Shown: positions 26,297-33,266 of the stretch, piece by piece
How positions within the stretch are numbered: position 1 is the stretch's first letter
Layout: every line of letters starts with the position of its first letter
NCBI GenBank assembly: GCA_034189865.1
Contig: JAXHTV010000027.1
Coordinates: 1 to 33,266 of the forward strand
From: Pseudomonadota bacterium
GTDB lineage: Bacteria > Pseudomonadota > Gammaproteobacteria > UBA5335
Direction: 5' to 3'
DNA length: 33,266 nt
Made by a program: the position numbers and the translations under genes
Notes under the pieces: generated by a model
The model's input: the letters and a program-made list of their open reading frames with translations, nothing else
Database searches by the model: none
Told to the model about the DNA's origin: nothing

Positions 26297-26312
26297 TTGG
26301 CACAACCCATGC
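26297..26312 (+). promoter_or_regulatory. Sigma-54-like promoter of the secreted hydrolase gene
   Basis: TTGGCAC at 26297-26303 and ATGC at 26309-26312 place the GG and GC exactly ten bases apart, as required for RpoN promoters, and TTGGCAC is the consensus -24 box. The -12 box has ATGC rather than TTGC. Transcription would begin near 26324, giving a leader of about 144 bases before the start at 26468. A second similar sequence at 26344-26360 has 11 bases between GG and GC and is probably not functional. Confidence 0.5.
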
Positions 26313-26330
26313 GAAAGGGCTGACACGCAA

Positions 26331-26410
26331 CAGGAGCGGTCAGTTGGCACGTGGCGATGCGACCGGCGCATCAGTGAACGCGCTGTGCCGCGCCAATGAC
26401 TCCGCTCCTG
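26331..26410 (+). repeat. Long-range inverted repeat in the leader of the hydrolase gene
   Basis: CAGGAGCGG (26331-26339) and CCGCTCCTG (26402-26410) are exact complements 62 bases apart and both lie between the predicted transcription start and the start codon. A leader structure is possible. Chance occurrence of a nine-base match over this distance cannot be excluded. Confidence 0.3.
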
Positions 26411-26467
26411 ACGCGACCCACGATCAGCAATCAAGCCATCCAACAATCGGAAAACCAGGAGTCAATC

Positions 26468-27208
26468 ATGAATGCCTTCACGAAAACGCTGGGCACCGTC
26501 GCCACACTGGCCGCCGCTGTCTCGACCGCACTCGCCGCCCTACCCAATCCGGGCATGGAGATCGAAAAGGGAAGAACGGCGCTGGTCGTCACCGATCCGC
26601 AGAACGACTTTCTGAGCCCCGATGGCGTCACTTGGGGCGTGGTGGGCAAAAACGTCGAAGCCAACAACACGGTGAAGAACATCGAGACGCTGTTTAAATC
26701 GGCCAAGGCCAACGACATCCCGGTGTTCGTCTCGCCGCACTACTACTACCCGCACGACCATGAGTGGAAGTTCGAAGGCGCACTGGAAACGCTGATGCAC
26801 AAGATCGGGATGTTCGACCGCAAAGGCCCCGTAAACGTGGACGGACTCGAAGGTTCCGGCGCCGATTGGCTGGCGCAATACAAACCCTACATCGAGGATG
26901 GGAAAACGGTCGTATCCAGTCCGCACAAGGTCTACGGACCCGAGACCAATGATCTGGTTCTTCAGCTGCGAAAGCGTGGAATCGACAAGGTCATACTCGC
27001 GGGGATGTCCGCCAATCTTTGCACGGAATCCCACATGCGCGAGCTGGTAGAACAGGGTTTTGAAGTGGCGGTGGTCAAAGACGCAACTGCCGCGGCCCAA
27101 GTCGAGGAAGGTGACGGCTACGCCGCCGCACTCATTAACTTCCGCTTTATCGCCAACACGGTATGGACAACCGAAGACGCCAACAAGGCGATGGCGGGCA
27201 CGAAATAA
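26468..27208 (+). CDS. Secreted isochorismatase-family cysteine hydrolase
   Basis: A 246-residue isochorismatase-like hydrolase. An N-terminal signal peptide (about 1-23) is followed by the fold from about residue 35. The catalytic triad of the family is present: Asp43 (VTDPQNDF), Lys154 (SPHKVYG) and Cys185 (SANLCTE). Relatives hydrolyse isochorismate, nicotinamide, N-carbamoylsarcosine, biuret or similar amides, and the substrate here is unknown. Most family members are cytoplasmic, so the export signal is unusual. The start at 26468 is supported by AGGAG six bases upstream; the frame is open to 26396. The gene is alone on its strand and has a sigma-54-like promoter. Confidence 0.9.
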   Translation: MNAFTKTLGTVATLAAAVSTALAALPNPGMEIEKGRTALVVTDPQNDFLSPDGVTWGVVGKNVEANNTVKNIETLFKSAKANDIPVFVSPHYYYPHDHEWKFEGALETLMHKIGMFDRKGPVNVDGLEGSGADWLAQYKPYIEDGKTVVSSPHKVYGPETNDLVLQLRKRGIDKVILAGMSANLCTESHMRELVEQGFEVAVVKDATAAAQVEEGDGYAAALINFRFIANTVWTTEDANKAMAGTK

Positions 27209-27218
27209 GCGATGGCGC

Positions 27219-27263
27219 GGGATGCCCGGACTCGGGGTCGGCATGGACCCTTCCGGGTATCCC
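27219..27263 (+). terminator. Strong hairpin downstream of the isochorismatase-like gene
   Basis: A 12-base stem (27219-27230 with 27252-27263, one G-T pair) encloses a second stem, GGGTC with GACCC around six bases. It starts ten bases after the stop codon. There is no T run, so it may act with Rho or protect the 3' end. A smaller stem (CACCGG with CCGGTG, 27372-27388) lies between it and the convergent DUF4386 gene. Confidence 0.5.
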
Positions 27264-27423
27264 ACCCTCAACGCCAATGGTTCGCAACCCCCGGCTGAAA
27301 GACGACCCGTGCGGCGCGGCAGGCCGGTTCGTATTTAGGTAAACCGATACGCTTGTCGTCCACCGCTGGGACACCGGCAGGCCCGGTGCACGCGCCCTTG
27401 CAACGCGCCGGACAACCCCGTAT

Positions 27424-28110
27424 TTACGAACGTAATCCCTTCACCAGCAACCAGGAACAAAACGCAAGCTCCGCGACCAACGGAATGACATAGGCGGGCT
27501 GCACGATTGAGACATCGCCGGGACCGGCGAACCGAATGAAGCTGCCCGCCAAATACACCATCCCGGCGGCGATCAATCCGTAGCCAAGCATGCTCGGGAG
27601 GTATCCGGACCGGCGCACAAGTGAACCGACGATCAAGCTCGAAATCCCAAAGAACAGCAAACCGAGGTCATAGCCGTGGCTGTGAATCTCCAGAAACAGC
27701 AACGCCAGGGAATGGAGTTCTTGGGGTGTAAAGACGGCCCTGTAGGTCTCTCCACTGAGGAGCAGAACCGCTGCGTAGTACAAAAGCAGGTTGAAGCCCA
27801 ACACCGCGGCCTGGATCAACCGGAAAGCCGCGGCCGCCATTGACGCCATCTGGTTCACCGGCTTGAGCAGAACATACAGCAGCACAGCAACGGCAACGTC
27901 GCTCAGCAGCATGATCGAGTCGGCGACAAAACCGAGACGGAACCACCCCGCCGCGCCCAGGATATTGGCGGCGGTGGCATCGGCATCTAACGGTACGACC
28001 AGCCTACCCCGCACGCCAAGCTCCGCGAAGAGGCCGAATACGATAATGATCAAGTACAACCATCCCGTGAGTCGGGCGTAAGCAATCGGCGGCGTTTTGT
28101 CAGCCTTCAT
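27424..28110 (-). CDS. DUF4386-family membrane protein
   Basis: A 228-residue integral membrane protein with about six predicted membrane segments. The N-terminal segment (ARLTGWLYLIIIVFGLFAEL), the strongly hydrophobic middle helices and the MLGYGLIAAGMVYLAGSF region match the DUF4386 family of unknown function. GGA precedes the ATG by eight bases. It follows the DMT transporter gene by about 110 bases on the same strand and could be part of that unit, although the gap leaves room for its own promoter. No function is inferred. Confidence 0.82.
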   Translation of the reverse strand: MKADKTPPIAYARLTGWLYLIIIVFGLFAELGVRGRLVVPLDADATAANILGAAGWFRLGFVADSIMLLSDVAVAVLLYVLLKPVNQMASMAAAAFRLIQAAVLGFNLLLYYAAVLLLSGETYRAVFTPQELHSLALLFLEIHSHGYDLGLLFFGISSLIVGSLVRRSGYLPSMLGYGLIAAGMVYLAGSFIRFAGPGDVSIVQPAYVIPLVAELAFCSWLLVKGLRS

Positions 28111-28221
28111 TGCCTTGTTCCATTTTCGTTAGCTCATGCGCTAACTGTCCGGCGGAGCAGCCCTGCGGGCCATACGGACGAACCTTGATCCATTCGCGGG
28201 TTGCCGCGCTCGTCATCGACT

Positions 28222-29178
28222 TCATGCCGGTTCAGATTGGGTGGGCGGGCGCGTGCACGCTGTCATGCCCCACAGCATGACGACGATGCCGGTGGCGATC
28301 AGTGCGGCGCTGGGCAGGAACGCGGGCAACGCCGGCTCGGCCAGCAAGACCATGGCAATCGGAACACCGAATACGGCACTGACGCCGCCCATGAGGCTGA
28401 GAAACACCGGCCCACCCGCTTTCTGCAGCACGAAGAGCAACAGAAACTGGCCTGCGAACACGACCGCTTGCACCGAGATCAGCGCGAACGCATAGGGACT
28501 TTCTGTCGGGATGCTGAGCGACCAACCCGGTAGCAATGAAAACAGCCCGAGGATGGCGATCGCTCCCACCAGCATGCCGGGGGCCAGGGATTCCGCACTC
28601 GCGCCTGGCGGCCAGCGCCGCGTCCGATACAGGTTGCCAACCGAAAGCAATACCGGCCCGAGTAAGGCCAGCGCAATCCAGAACCGATCGGTACCGGGCG
28701 CCGCCCATTGCCGGATGACCAACAAGGCAGTGCCGGAAAGCGCCAGGACCACACCCGTCGCCCGCCACCAGCAAAACCGCTCCATCCGCATCACCAGCGC
28801 ACCGACATAGGTCAACAGCGGCGGCAGCGAAAACATCAGGGCGATGAAGCTGACGCCCAGATGGGGCACGGCATTGAAGAAAATGAGATTCGAACCGGCG
28901 GTAGACAGAAACCCGGCAATCACAAAGTACTCAACAGAACGCCGGTTCAGCTTGGCGGTTTGGCCTCGGAGGTAGGCGGCGGCCGTGAGCAGCAGCGCGG
29001 AACCGACCAATGACCAAGTCAGATAGGCCAACGGCGCGATGCCCACCCCATCGGCCACTTTAGCGAGGTTCGTTGACACCCCGAGCAGTCCTCCGGCGCC
29101 CAGCAGCGCTGCAACCGCCACAGACAAGGGAGGCCGGCGTATCGGCTGTTCGAGATGGCGTGATCGAGCGCCGCTCAT
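28222..29178 (-). CDS. EamA/DMT-family transporter coupled to cyclase-family hydrolase
   Basis: A 318-residue membrane protein with about ten membrane segments in two EamA repeats (about 20-150 and 165-305). Its start codon overlaps the stop of the upstream cyclase-family gene (ATGA, 29175-29178), and a strong AGGGGG ribosome-binding site lies at the end of that gene, so the two are translationally coupled. Transport of the hydrolase substrate or product is a reasonable inference, but direction and substrate are unknown. It is distinct from the EamA protein at 11065-11964, and no close similarity was seen between them. Confidence 0.88.
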   Translation of the reverse strand: MSGARSRHLEQPIRRPPLSVAVAALLGAGGLLGVSTNLAKVADGVGIAPLAYLTWSLVGSALLLTAAAYLRGQTAKLNRRSVEYFVIAGFLSTAGSNLIFFNAVPHLGVSFIALMFSLPPLLTYVGALVMRMERFCWWRATGVVLALSGTALLVIRQWAAPGTDRFWIALALLGPVLLSVGNLYRTRRWPPGASAESLAPGMLVGAIAILGLFSLLPGWSLSIPTESPYAFALISVQAVVFAGQFLLLFVLQKAGGPVFLSLMGGVSAVFGVPIAMVLLAEPALPAFLPSAALIATGIVVMLWGMTACTRPPTQSEPA

Positions 29179-30185
29179 CGCTCGCCCCCTGCGGTCGACG
29201 CCCTGATGGGCATCGCAATCGGGCGAATGGGTGCCGCGTCCGACCCACGAAGCTTCAGCGAACCGCCGATGAAGGCGAATTCATAGACCTGATCGCGTGA
29301 CAAATCCTCGAGGTAGACGAGCTCAATGATCGGTGCGCCTTGCTCGGCGAGAAGATAGGTATGGACCGGCACGTAGTCGGTTTCTAACTCCGAAGGGAAC
29401 GCCTCGAAGCTCAGGTTGTCCGCACCAACGGCCATGGCACCGCGCTCCTCAACGAGGAATCGTGCCGCAGCCATGCCCAATCCCGGCGGATTCGCCATAT
29501 AGGCTTGGGCGTCTTCGTAGAGTTTCATCCGCCCCGTGCGGATCAACGCCACGTCGCCTTCACGCAGCTCGGTGTGCTGCGTTGTCAAAGCCTCCACCAG
29601 ATCATCGCGTGTGATCCGATAGCCGTCGGGCAGCATCTCCAGGCCTTTTGCCGCGGCGACGTCGATCAGCACGCCTCGCGCCACGAGCGGGGGTATCTTT
29701 TCGGCACCGGCCACCTGCCAGCCGCGATCACCGAGATGCGCTTGCGCACGGAACCCATTCCAGATACGTCCGTTCAAACCGAAGTGAACGAGCGCGTCGA
29801 TATGCGTGCCCATGTGCGTGTACATGGAAATCGCCGCACCGGTGTAACTGACATGCTCGTTCATCGTAGCGCCCACGCGTAGGGGGTCGTCGACCACGGT
29901 GCCGTGCGGCGTGTGGGTCATCCAAATCCGATAGTGTGGATCGCCCGCAGCCTGCCAACTCGGCATGCCGATAAAGTAGTCGACCGCCAAGTCATAGACT
30001 TCACCACCCGATATCCGGGAGAGAATGGCGCCGCGCGACGCCTCGGTGATCAGATTCAGCCGACCGATCTCGTCGTCCGGACCCCAAGGACTTTTACCGA
30101 CGGTCCGCTCGGCGCCGCTTGCCGGCAGCGCCAATACCGCCAGCGAAGCGCCCGTGACGATCAGTTGCGAAAGTGCGTGTTTCAT
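29175..30185 (-). CDS. Secreted cyclase-family (kynurenine formamidase-like) hydrolase
   Basis: A 336-residue metal-dependent hydrolase of the cyclase family, which includes bacterial kynurenine formamidase (KynB) and isatin hydrolase. The signature HxGTHxDxxxH is exact at 124-134 (His124, His128, Asp130, His134) and should bind the active-site metal. A signal peptide (about 1-24) indicates export to the periplasm. It is longer than KynB (about 210 residues), as are many of the uncharacterised members. The start at 30185 was chosen because GGGAG precedes it by seven bases and it opens the signal peptide; the frame is open to 30323. The coupled DMT transporter gene follows. Confidence 0.9.
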   Translation of the reverse strand: MKHALSQLIVTGASLAVLALPASGAERTVGKSPWGPDDEIGRLNLITEASRGAILSRISGGEVYDLAVDYFIGMPSWQAAGDPHYRIWMTHTPHGTVVDDPLRVGATMNEHVSYTGAAISMYTHMGTHIDALVHFGLNGRIWNGFRAQAHLGDRGWQVAGAEKIPPLVARGVLIDVAAAKGLEMLPDGYRITRDDLVEALTTQHTELREGDVALIRTGRMKLYEDAQAYMANPPGLGMAAARFLVEERGAMAVGADNLSFEAFPSELETDYVPVHTYLLAEQGAPIIELVYLEDLSRDQVYEFAFIGGSLKLRGSDAAPIRPIAMPIRASTAGGER

Positions 30186-30213
30186 TGTCGGTCTCCCGGG
30201 GTTGGTGCCATGG

Positions 30214-30855
30214 TCAATAAGCGGTGGTGAATCGGGTTTGGTGATGCTTGGGCGACTCGGCTTCGTCCAGGAGCACCACCGCCAGATCCTCAATGGAAAT
30301 CTCCGAGTGACCTGCGCTATCAAGCAGAAGTTCGTCGGTACCCAAGCGATAGTTCCCAGTACGCAGGCCGGGAAACAGGCGTGCCGGTGGACTCAAATAG
30401 ACCCAGTCCACGCGGGTTTCCGCGAGACAAACCTGCAACTGAGCCAAGCTGGCCTCACCGATTGAGCGAGTGGCCGGGGAAAGGAATCTCGGATCATCGA
30501 GCACCGTCCGTCCGGTAGTACCCGGCACCGACAGACTCGCAGCGCCACCCACGATCAATAACCGCACACCGGTGCGGGCCAGTCCGTCCATGAGCGTGCC
30601 GGTCGTAGCGGCGACTTCGTCACGATTGCTCGTTGCCGACCGCGTGGCGTTGACCACCGCATCTTTGCCGTGGCTGAGCCGGACCACGTCATCGATGTTG
30701 GCCGCATCCCCGACATGGGCAATGGCACCGGCGGGCAACTCATCGAAGCGGGCCGGGTCACGAACGACCGCAGTGACTTCGTGCCCACGTGACAGTGCTT
30801 CGCTGACAACCCGGCGTCCGACGTTCCCGGCCGCTCCGAATACCGTGATTCGCAT
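30214..30855 (-). CDS. NAD(P)-binding Rossmann-fold protein (NmrA/YwnB-like atypical SDR)
   Basis: A 213-residue single-domain protein. The dinucleotide-binding motif GAAGNVG (Gly7, Gly10, Gly13) lies at the very N-terminus, followed by the VTAVVRDP strand-turn typical of the NAD(P)H-binding YwnB-like group. The Tyr-x3-Lys catalytic pair of classical dehydrogenases is not evident, as in other atypical SDRs, so a redox-sensing or quinone-reductase-like role is possible. It lies just upstream of the cyclase-family gene on the same strand (gap about 28 bases) and divergent from the LysR gene, which may regulate it. Confidence 0.87.
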   Translation of the reverse strand: MRITVFGAAGNVGRRVVSEALSRGHEVTAVVRDPARFDELPAGAIAHVGDAANIDDVVRLSHGKDAVVNATRSATSNRDEVAATTGTLMDGLARTGVRLLIVGGAASLSVPGTTGRTVLDDPRFLSPATRSIGEASLAQLQVCLAETRVDWVYLSPPARLFPGLRTGNYRLGTDELLLDSAGHSEISIEDLAVVLLDEAESPKHHQTRFTTAY

Positions 30856-31019
30856 GAATCAAACTCCTTACGCTTCTGTTCAGGCTTGGTTTTTCCACTG
30901 AAGAACCCAGTCAGCACCGGGTTTTCTGTCGTTCCACACAAGATACTCAGCATTGGCGATTTAATAATCGGGTTCAACGGAATAAGATTGTTCACGAATA
31001 TTCACTAATGGCGGGAACG
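30856..31019. promoter_or_regulatory. Divergent promoter region between NAD(P)-binding gene and LysR gene
   Basis: About 160 bases between divergent genes, AT-richer than its surroundings in the part next to the LysR gene. It contains TTCAC repeated in direct orientation with five bases between (around 30990-31006) and the palindrome GAATATTC inside it. Such arrangements are typical of LysR-type autoregulation and divergent target control, but no individual site can be assigned with confidence. Confidence 0.35.
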
Positions 31020-31934
31020 ATGAACTCACTGACCGACATCGCGGTATTCACCCAAGTGGTCGATAGCGGAAGTTTCACCGCCGCGGCGGAAGCGCTCTCG
31101 CTATCGAAATCGGTGGTCAGCAAATACGTCACCCGACTCGAAGACCGCTTAGGCGCGCGGCTTCTGAATCGCACAACGCGACGCCTGAGCCTCACCGAGG
31201 TGGGCAGAGCCTTTTATGAGCGGAGTCGCCGAGCGCTACACGAAATTGAGGAGGCGGAAGCCGAGATTTCCCGGCTGCAGGGTGAGCCGAGAGGAACGCT
31301 TAGGCTCAATACGCCGATGTCCTTCGGTATCTTGCACGTGGCGCCCGCACTGCCGGATTTCCTTCGTCAATACCCCGAAGTTTCGATTGACATGAACCTC
31401 GACGATCGCAAGGTGGACGTGATCGAGGAAGGGTTCGATCTTTCGGTTCGGATCTCCGAACTCCCGGATTCCTCATTGGTGGCGCGACGGCTGGGGCCCT
31501 GTCGTCATGCCGTGGTGGCTGCGCCGGCGTATCTTGAGCAGCACGGCACACCGACCTCGCCGGACGAACTGCAGCACCACAACGTCATCACCTATCGCCA
31601 TCAGGAAGCCGCCCGCAACTGGCATTTCCGGGCACCGGATGGCACCCCGGTTTCCGTGCCGGTGTCGGGTTCGGTGCAGACGAACAACAGCCTCGCATTG
31701 CGCGAAGCGCTACTCGGCGGGGTGGGCATCACGCGTACGCCCACCTTCGCCGTGGGCCAAGACATTCAAGCGGGGCGCTTGCGACCACTCCTGGTCAATT
31801 ACCAGACGCTGGAGCTTTCCATTTTCCTCGTGTACCCACAACGCCGGCATCTCTCACCGAAAGTGCGCGCATTCGTGGACTTTTTCGCCGAACGGATTTC
31901 AAACACACCCGACTGGGATCAGCCAAGCGAGTAA
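31020..31934 (+). CDS. LysR-family transcriptional regulator
   Basis: A 304-residue regulator. The winged helix-turn-helix lies at about 5-62, with recognition helix SLSKSVVSKYVTRLEDRLGA. The substrate-binding LysR_substrate domain occupies about 88-295, of the PBP2_CrgA-like type common in proteobacteria. It is divergent from the NAD(P)-binding gene and likely controls that gene or the following operon (NAD(P)-binding, cyclase-family, DMT). The start at 31020 is preceded by GGGA at short spacing; an alternative ATG at 31008 adds four residues. Its effector is unknown. Confidence 0.92.
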   Translation: MNSLTDIAVFTQVVDSGSFTAAAEALSLSKSVVSKYVTRLEDRLGARLLNRTTRRLSLTEVGRAFYERSRRALHEIEEAEAEISRLQGEPRGTLRLNTPMSFGILHVAPALPDFLRQYPEVSIDMNLDDRKVDVIEEGFDLSVRISELPDSSLVARRLGPCRHAVVAAPAYLEQHGTPTSPDELQHHNVITYRHQEAARNWHFRAPDGTPVSVPVSGSVQTNNSLALREALLGGVGITRTPTFAVGQDIQAGRLRPLLVNYQTLELSIFLVYPQRRHLSPKVRAFVDFFAERISNTPDWDQPSE

Positions 31935-32020
31935 TCGATGCGATAATCAGACGCGGGGATTGGATATTCATCGCACGCGTCGCACATCGCCACATCAGCG
32001 GATGTGGGCGCGGGCGTTGG

Positions 32021-32884
32021 TTAGCGAAGCAACAGGGTGGGGATGCGTGATGAGCGCAGCAAATCGGAGGTTTTACTGCCAAACAGCGCGCTGCGCAGCG
32101 GCGAATGGTTGTAGGCGCCCATCACCAGAATGTCGATCTGGCGGTCGATAATCGACTGGCCAATAATCCGTTCCGCGTCACCCGGTAGGAGCTCCACGGT
32201 GGGTGAAAATCCGGCGGACGAGAGCCTTTCTTCCGCCCACTCCAGCTGCCTGGTGGAATCGGTCTTCTTCCTGCCGGACATCAGAATGTGAATGGGCAGG
32301 TCGCGGAACAGCGGGCTGGTGGCGATGCGTTCGATGCCGCGCCGGGCGGTCATGCCGCCGTCGAAGGCGACCATGATGTTTCGCGGCGGCTGGAATGGCT
32401 CGGTAACCGCCAGGATAGGACGGCGCAACGAGCGAACAACGCGCTCGACGTTACGTCCCAGGTCGCGTTGGGTTGCCTCAGCGGAGCGGCCACGCCGGCC
32501 CAGCACGATCAGCCGTACGCTCGGCTCCAAGTCCACCAGCGTTTCCGCCAGCTCGCCGTGACGTTGGCGGACATCCACCCACGGGGCGCCGGCCACGATG
32601 GCCCGTTCCCGCAACCGGTTCAGAAAGATGCGACCCTGTTCACGGGCCGCCTTGCTGCGCGCTTCATCCTCATCGGAGAGCTGGCTTAACAGTTTTTGCC
32701 GGGCATTGAAGCCGATGGCGCCGCTGTGGTCATCGCTGTCACTCAGCTCCGGGTGGCGGTTGATCACGTGGAGCAGTTCCATCGGCGCATTCATACGCTG
32801 TGCTGCCCAGGCGGCATAGTCAGCCACATGGTCGGCAAATTTTGACTGGTCCACACAGGCCAGTACGCGGTTTTCGCTGTTCAT
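32021..32884 (-). CDS. Tandem universal stress protein (UspA family)
   Basis: A 287-residue protein made of two UspA domains (about 4-160 and 167-287). Domain one keeps VLGRRGRS-type nucleotide-loop sequence, and domain two has GAYNHSPLRSALFGS, close to the ATP-binding loop of the family but with Asn at the second glycine position. UspA proteins bind ATP or act as stress-linked regulators. The start at 32884 is supported by GGGAG eight bases upstream, and the upstream ATG at 32899 overlaps that site. It follows the SulP gene by 20 bases, so it is co-transcribed and probably modulates or accompanies the anion transporter. Confidence 0.92.
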   Translation of the reverse strand: MNSENRVLACVDQSKFADHVADYAAWAAQRMNAPMELLHVINRHPELSDSDDHSGAIGFNARQKLLSQLSDEDEARSKAAREQGRIFLNRLRERAIVAGAPWVDVRQRHGELAETLVDLEPSVRLIVLGRRGRSAEATQRDLGRNVERVVRSLRRPILAVTEPFQPPRNIMVAFDGGMTARRGIERIATSPLFRDLPIHILMSGRKKTDSTRQLEWAEERLSSAGFSPTVELLPGDAERIIGQSIIDRQIDILVMGAYNHSPLRSALFGSKTSDLLRSSRIPTLLLR

Positions 32885-32904
32885 AGTCACGGCTCCCATG
32901 CTGG

Positions 32905-33266
32905 CTAGTGACCCATCAGCCGTTCGACCGCATCCGGTTTATCGTGGACGGCAAAGCGATCCACCATGGTGGCACTGGCCTCATTCAGGCCGATGACCTC
33001 CACCGCTGCGCCTTCGCGGCGGAACTTGACCACCACCTTATCCAGGGCGCTGATGGCGGTGATGTCCCAGAAGTGGGCACGACTCACATCGATGCGGACT
33101 TTTTCGATCACTTCGCGAAAATCGAAAGCCCGGACAAAGGATTCGGCGGAGGCAAAAAAGACCTGTCCGGTGATCCGGTAGGCACGGGTGCGCCCTTCGT
33201 CCTCGGCCATCGAAGCGACATGCAGCACCTGCCCCACCTTGTGGGCGAAGAAAAACCCGGACAGCA
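32905..33266 (-). CDS. SulP-family anion transporter, C-terminal part with STAS domain (partial)
   Basis: The C-terminal 120 residues of a SulP transporter, cut by the right end of the window. The frame is open through base 33266. The first residues seen (LSGFFFAHKVGQVLHV) match the last membrane helix and the following linker, and the remainder is a STAS domain with the typical ITGQVFFASAESF and VDVSRAHFWDITAISALDKV-like elements, except that the expected phosphorylatable Ser/Thr is at the family position DITA. SulP proteins move sulfate, bicarbonate or other anions. The GTG at 33237 is not a start but an internal codon. Confidence 0.88.
   Translation of the reverse strand, partial: LSGFFFAHKVGQVLHVASMAEDEGRTRAYRITGQVFFASAESFVRAFDFREVIEKVRIDVSRAHFWDITAISALDKVVVKFRREGAAVEVIGLNEASATMVDRFAVHDKPDAVERLMGH

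Larger units (their letters stand above)
25792..26467. other. Gene-free stretch with decayed remnant and upstream elements of the hydrolase gene
   Basis: No intact gene was recognised. It contains a fused remnant (25840-25955), a CGCAA/TTGCG hairpin around 26229-26242, a CCCA/TGGG inverted repeat near 26202-26215, a sigma-54-like promoter (26297-26312) and a long-range inverted repeat in the presumed leader (26331-26339 with 26402-26410). Confidence 0.5.

Noticed and set aside
26344-26360. Second TTGGCAC element resembling a sigma-54 promoter
   Set aside because: GG and GC are 11 bases apart rather than the required ten, so it is unlikely to be used.
26540-27277. Minus-strand open frame of 245 codons opposite the isochorismatase-like gene
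   Set aside because: The plus-strand gene has a full catalytic triad, signal peptide and good ribosome-binding site, while the antisense frame has no domain.
1-33266. Search by eye for CRISPR arrays, tRNA or rRNA genes, transposases, integrases and phage genes
   Set aside because: No regularly spaced repeats, tRNA-like clover leaves, rRNA-conserved segments or mobile-element proteins were recognised. Low-similarity cases could be missed without a search tool.

Overview
The window looks like a chromosomal segment of a moderately GC-rich gammaproteobacterium, probably environmental or marine/halophilic. The basis is a complete proteobacterial C-P lyase (phn) operon, a DeaD/CsdA-type helicase, GGEEF and class III cyclase signalling proteins, a SulP-UspA pair, and lineage-typical codon use. 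The genus cannot be fixed from sequence alone. No rRNA, tRNA, CRISPR array, transposase, integrase or phage gene was found.

Layout. 290-4721: a membrane-bound class III nucleotide cyclase (minus), an 890-base gene-poor gap, a small VOC-fold protein (plus), and a PAS-GAF-GGEEF diguanylate cyclase (minus). 5139-10821: a NERD nuclease-superfamily I helicase fusion (minus), a DeaD-like RNA helicase (plus), and a GNAT-nitrilase fusion (minus). The last two genes converge on two strong hairpins. 11065-21990: a minus-strand phosphonate operon read phnF-D-C-E-G-H-I-J-K-L-M-N and then an EamA transporter. Most junctions from phnG to phnN are overlaps of 1 to 11 bases. A textbook intrinsic terminator lies just after phnD, and a palindrome covers the phnF start. 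22168-26300: an AT-richer accessory patch with a calcium-loop lipoprotein, two secreted tetratricopeptide proteins in tandem, and a fused, decayed copy of lipoprotein plus GntR sequence. 26468-30855: a secreted isochorismatase-fold hydrolase behind a sigma-54-like promoter, a DUF4386 membrane protein, a secreted cyclase-family hydrolase coupled to a DMT transporter, and an NAD(P)-binding protein. 31020-33266: a LysR regulator divergent from that NAD(P)-binding gene, then a tandem UspA protein downstream of a SulP transporter that is cut by the window edge.

How the genes work together. PhnD, PhnC and PhnE import phosphonates. PhnG, H, I, J and K with PhnL and PhnM turn them into 5-phosphoribosyl phosphates with release of the hydrocarbon. 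PhnN recycles ribose 1,5-bisphosphate to PRPP. PhnF, a GntR/HutC-type repressor, heads the operon and probably autoregulates it. PhnP and PhnO are absent here, so the cyclic ribose phosphate must be opened by an enzyme encoded elsewhere.

The window does not show a clearly new defence or biosynthetic system. The most unusual items are the decayed fused duplication flanking the TPR genes, the terminator inside the phn operon, a Cys4 insertion in PhnK, and the sigma-54-like promoter of a secreted isochorismatase-fold protein.
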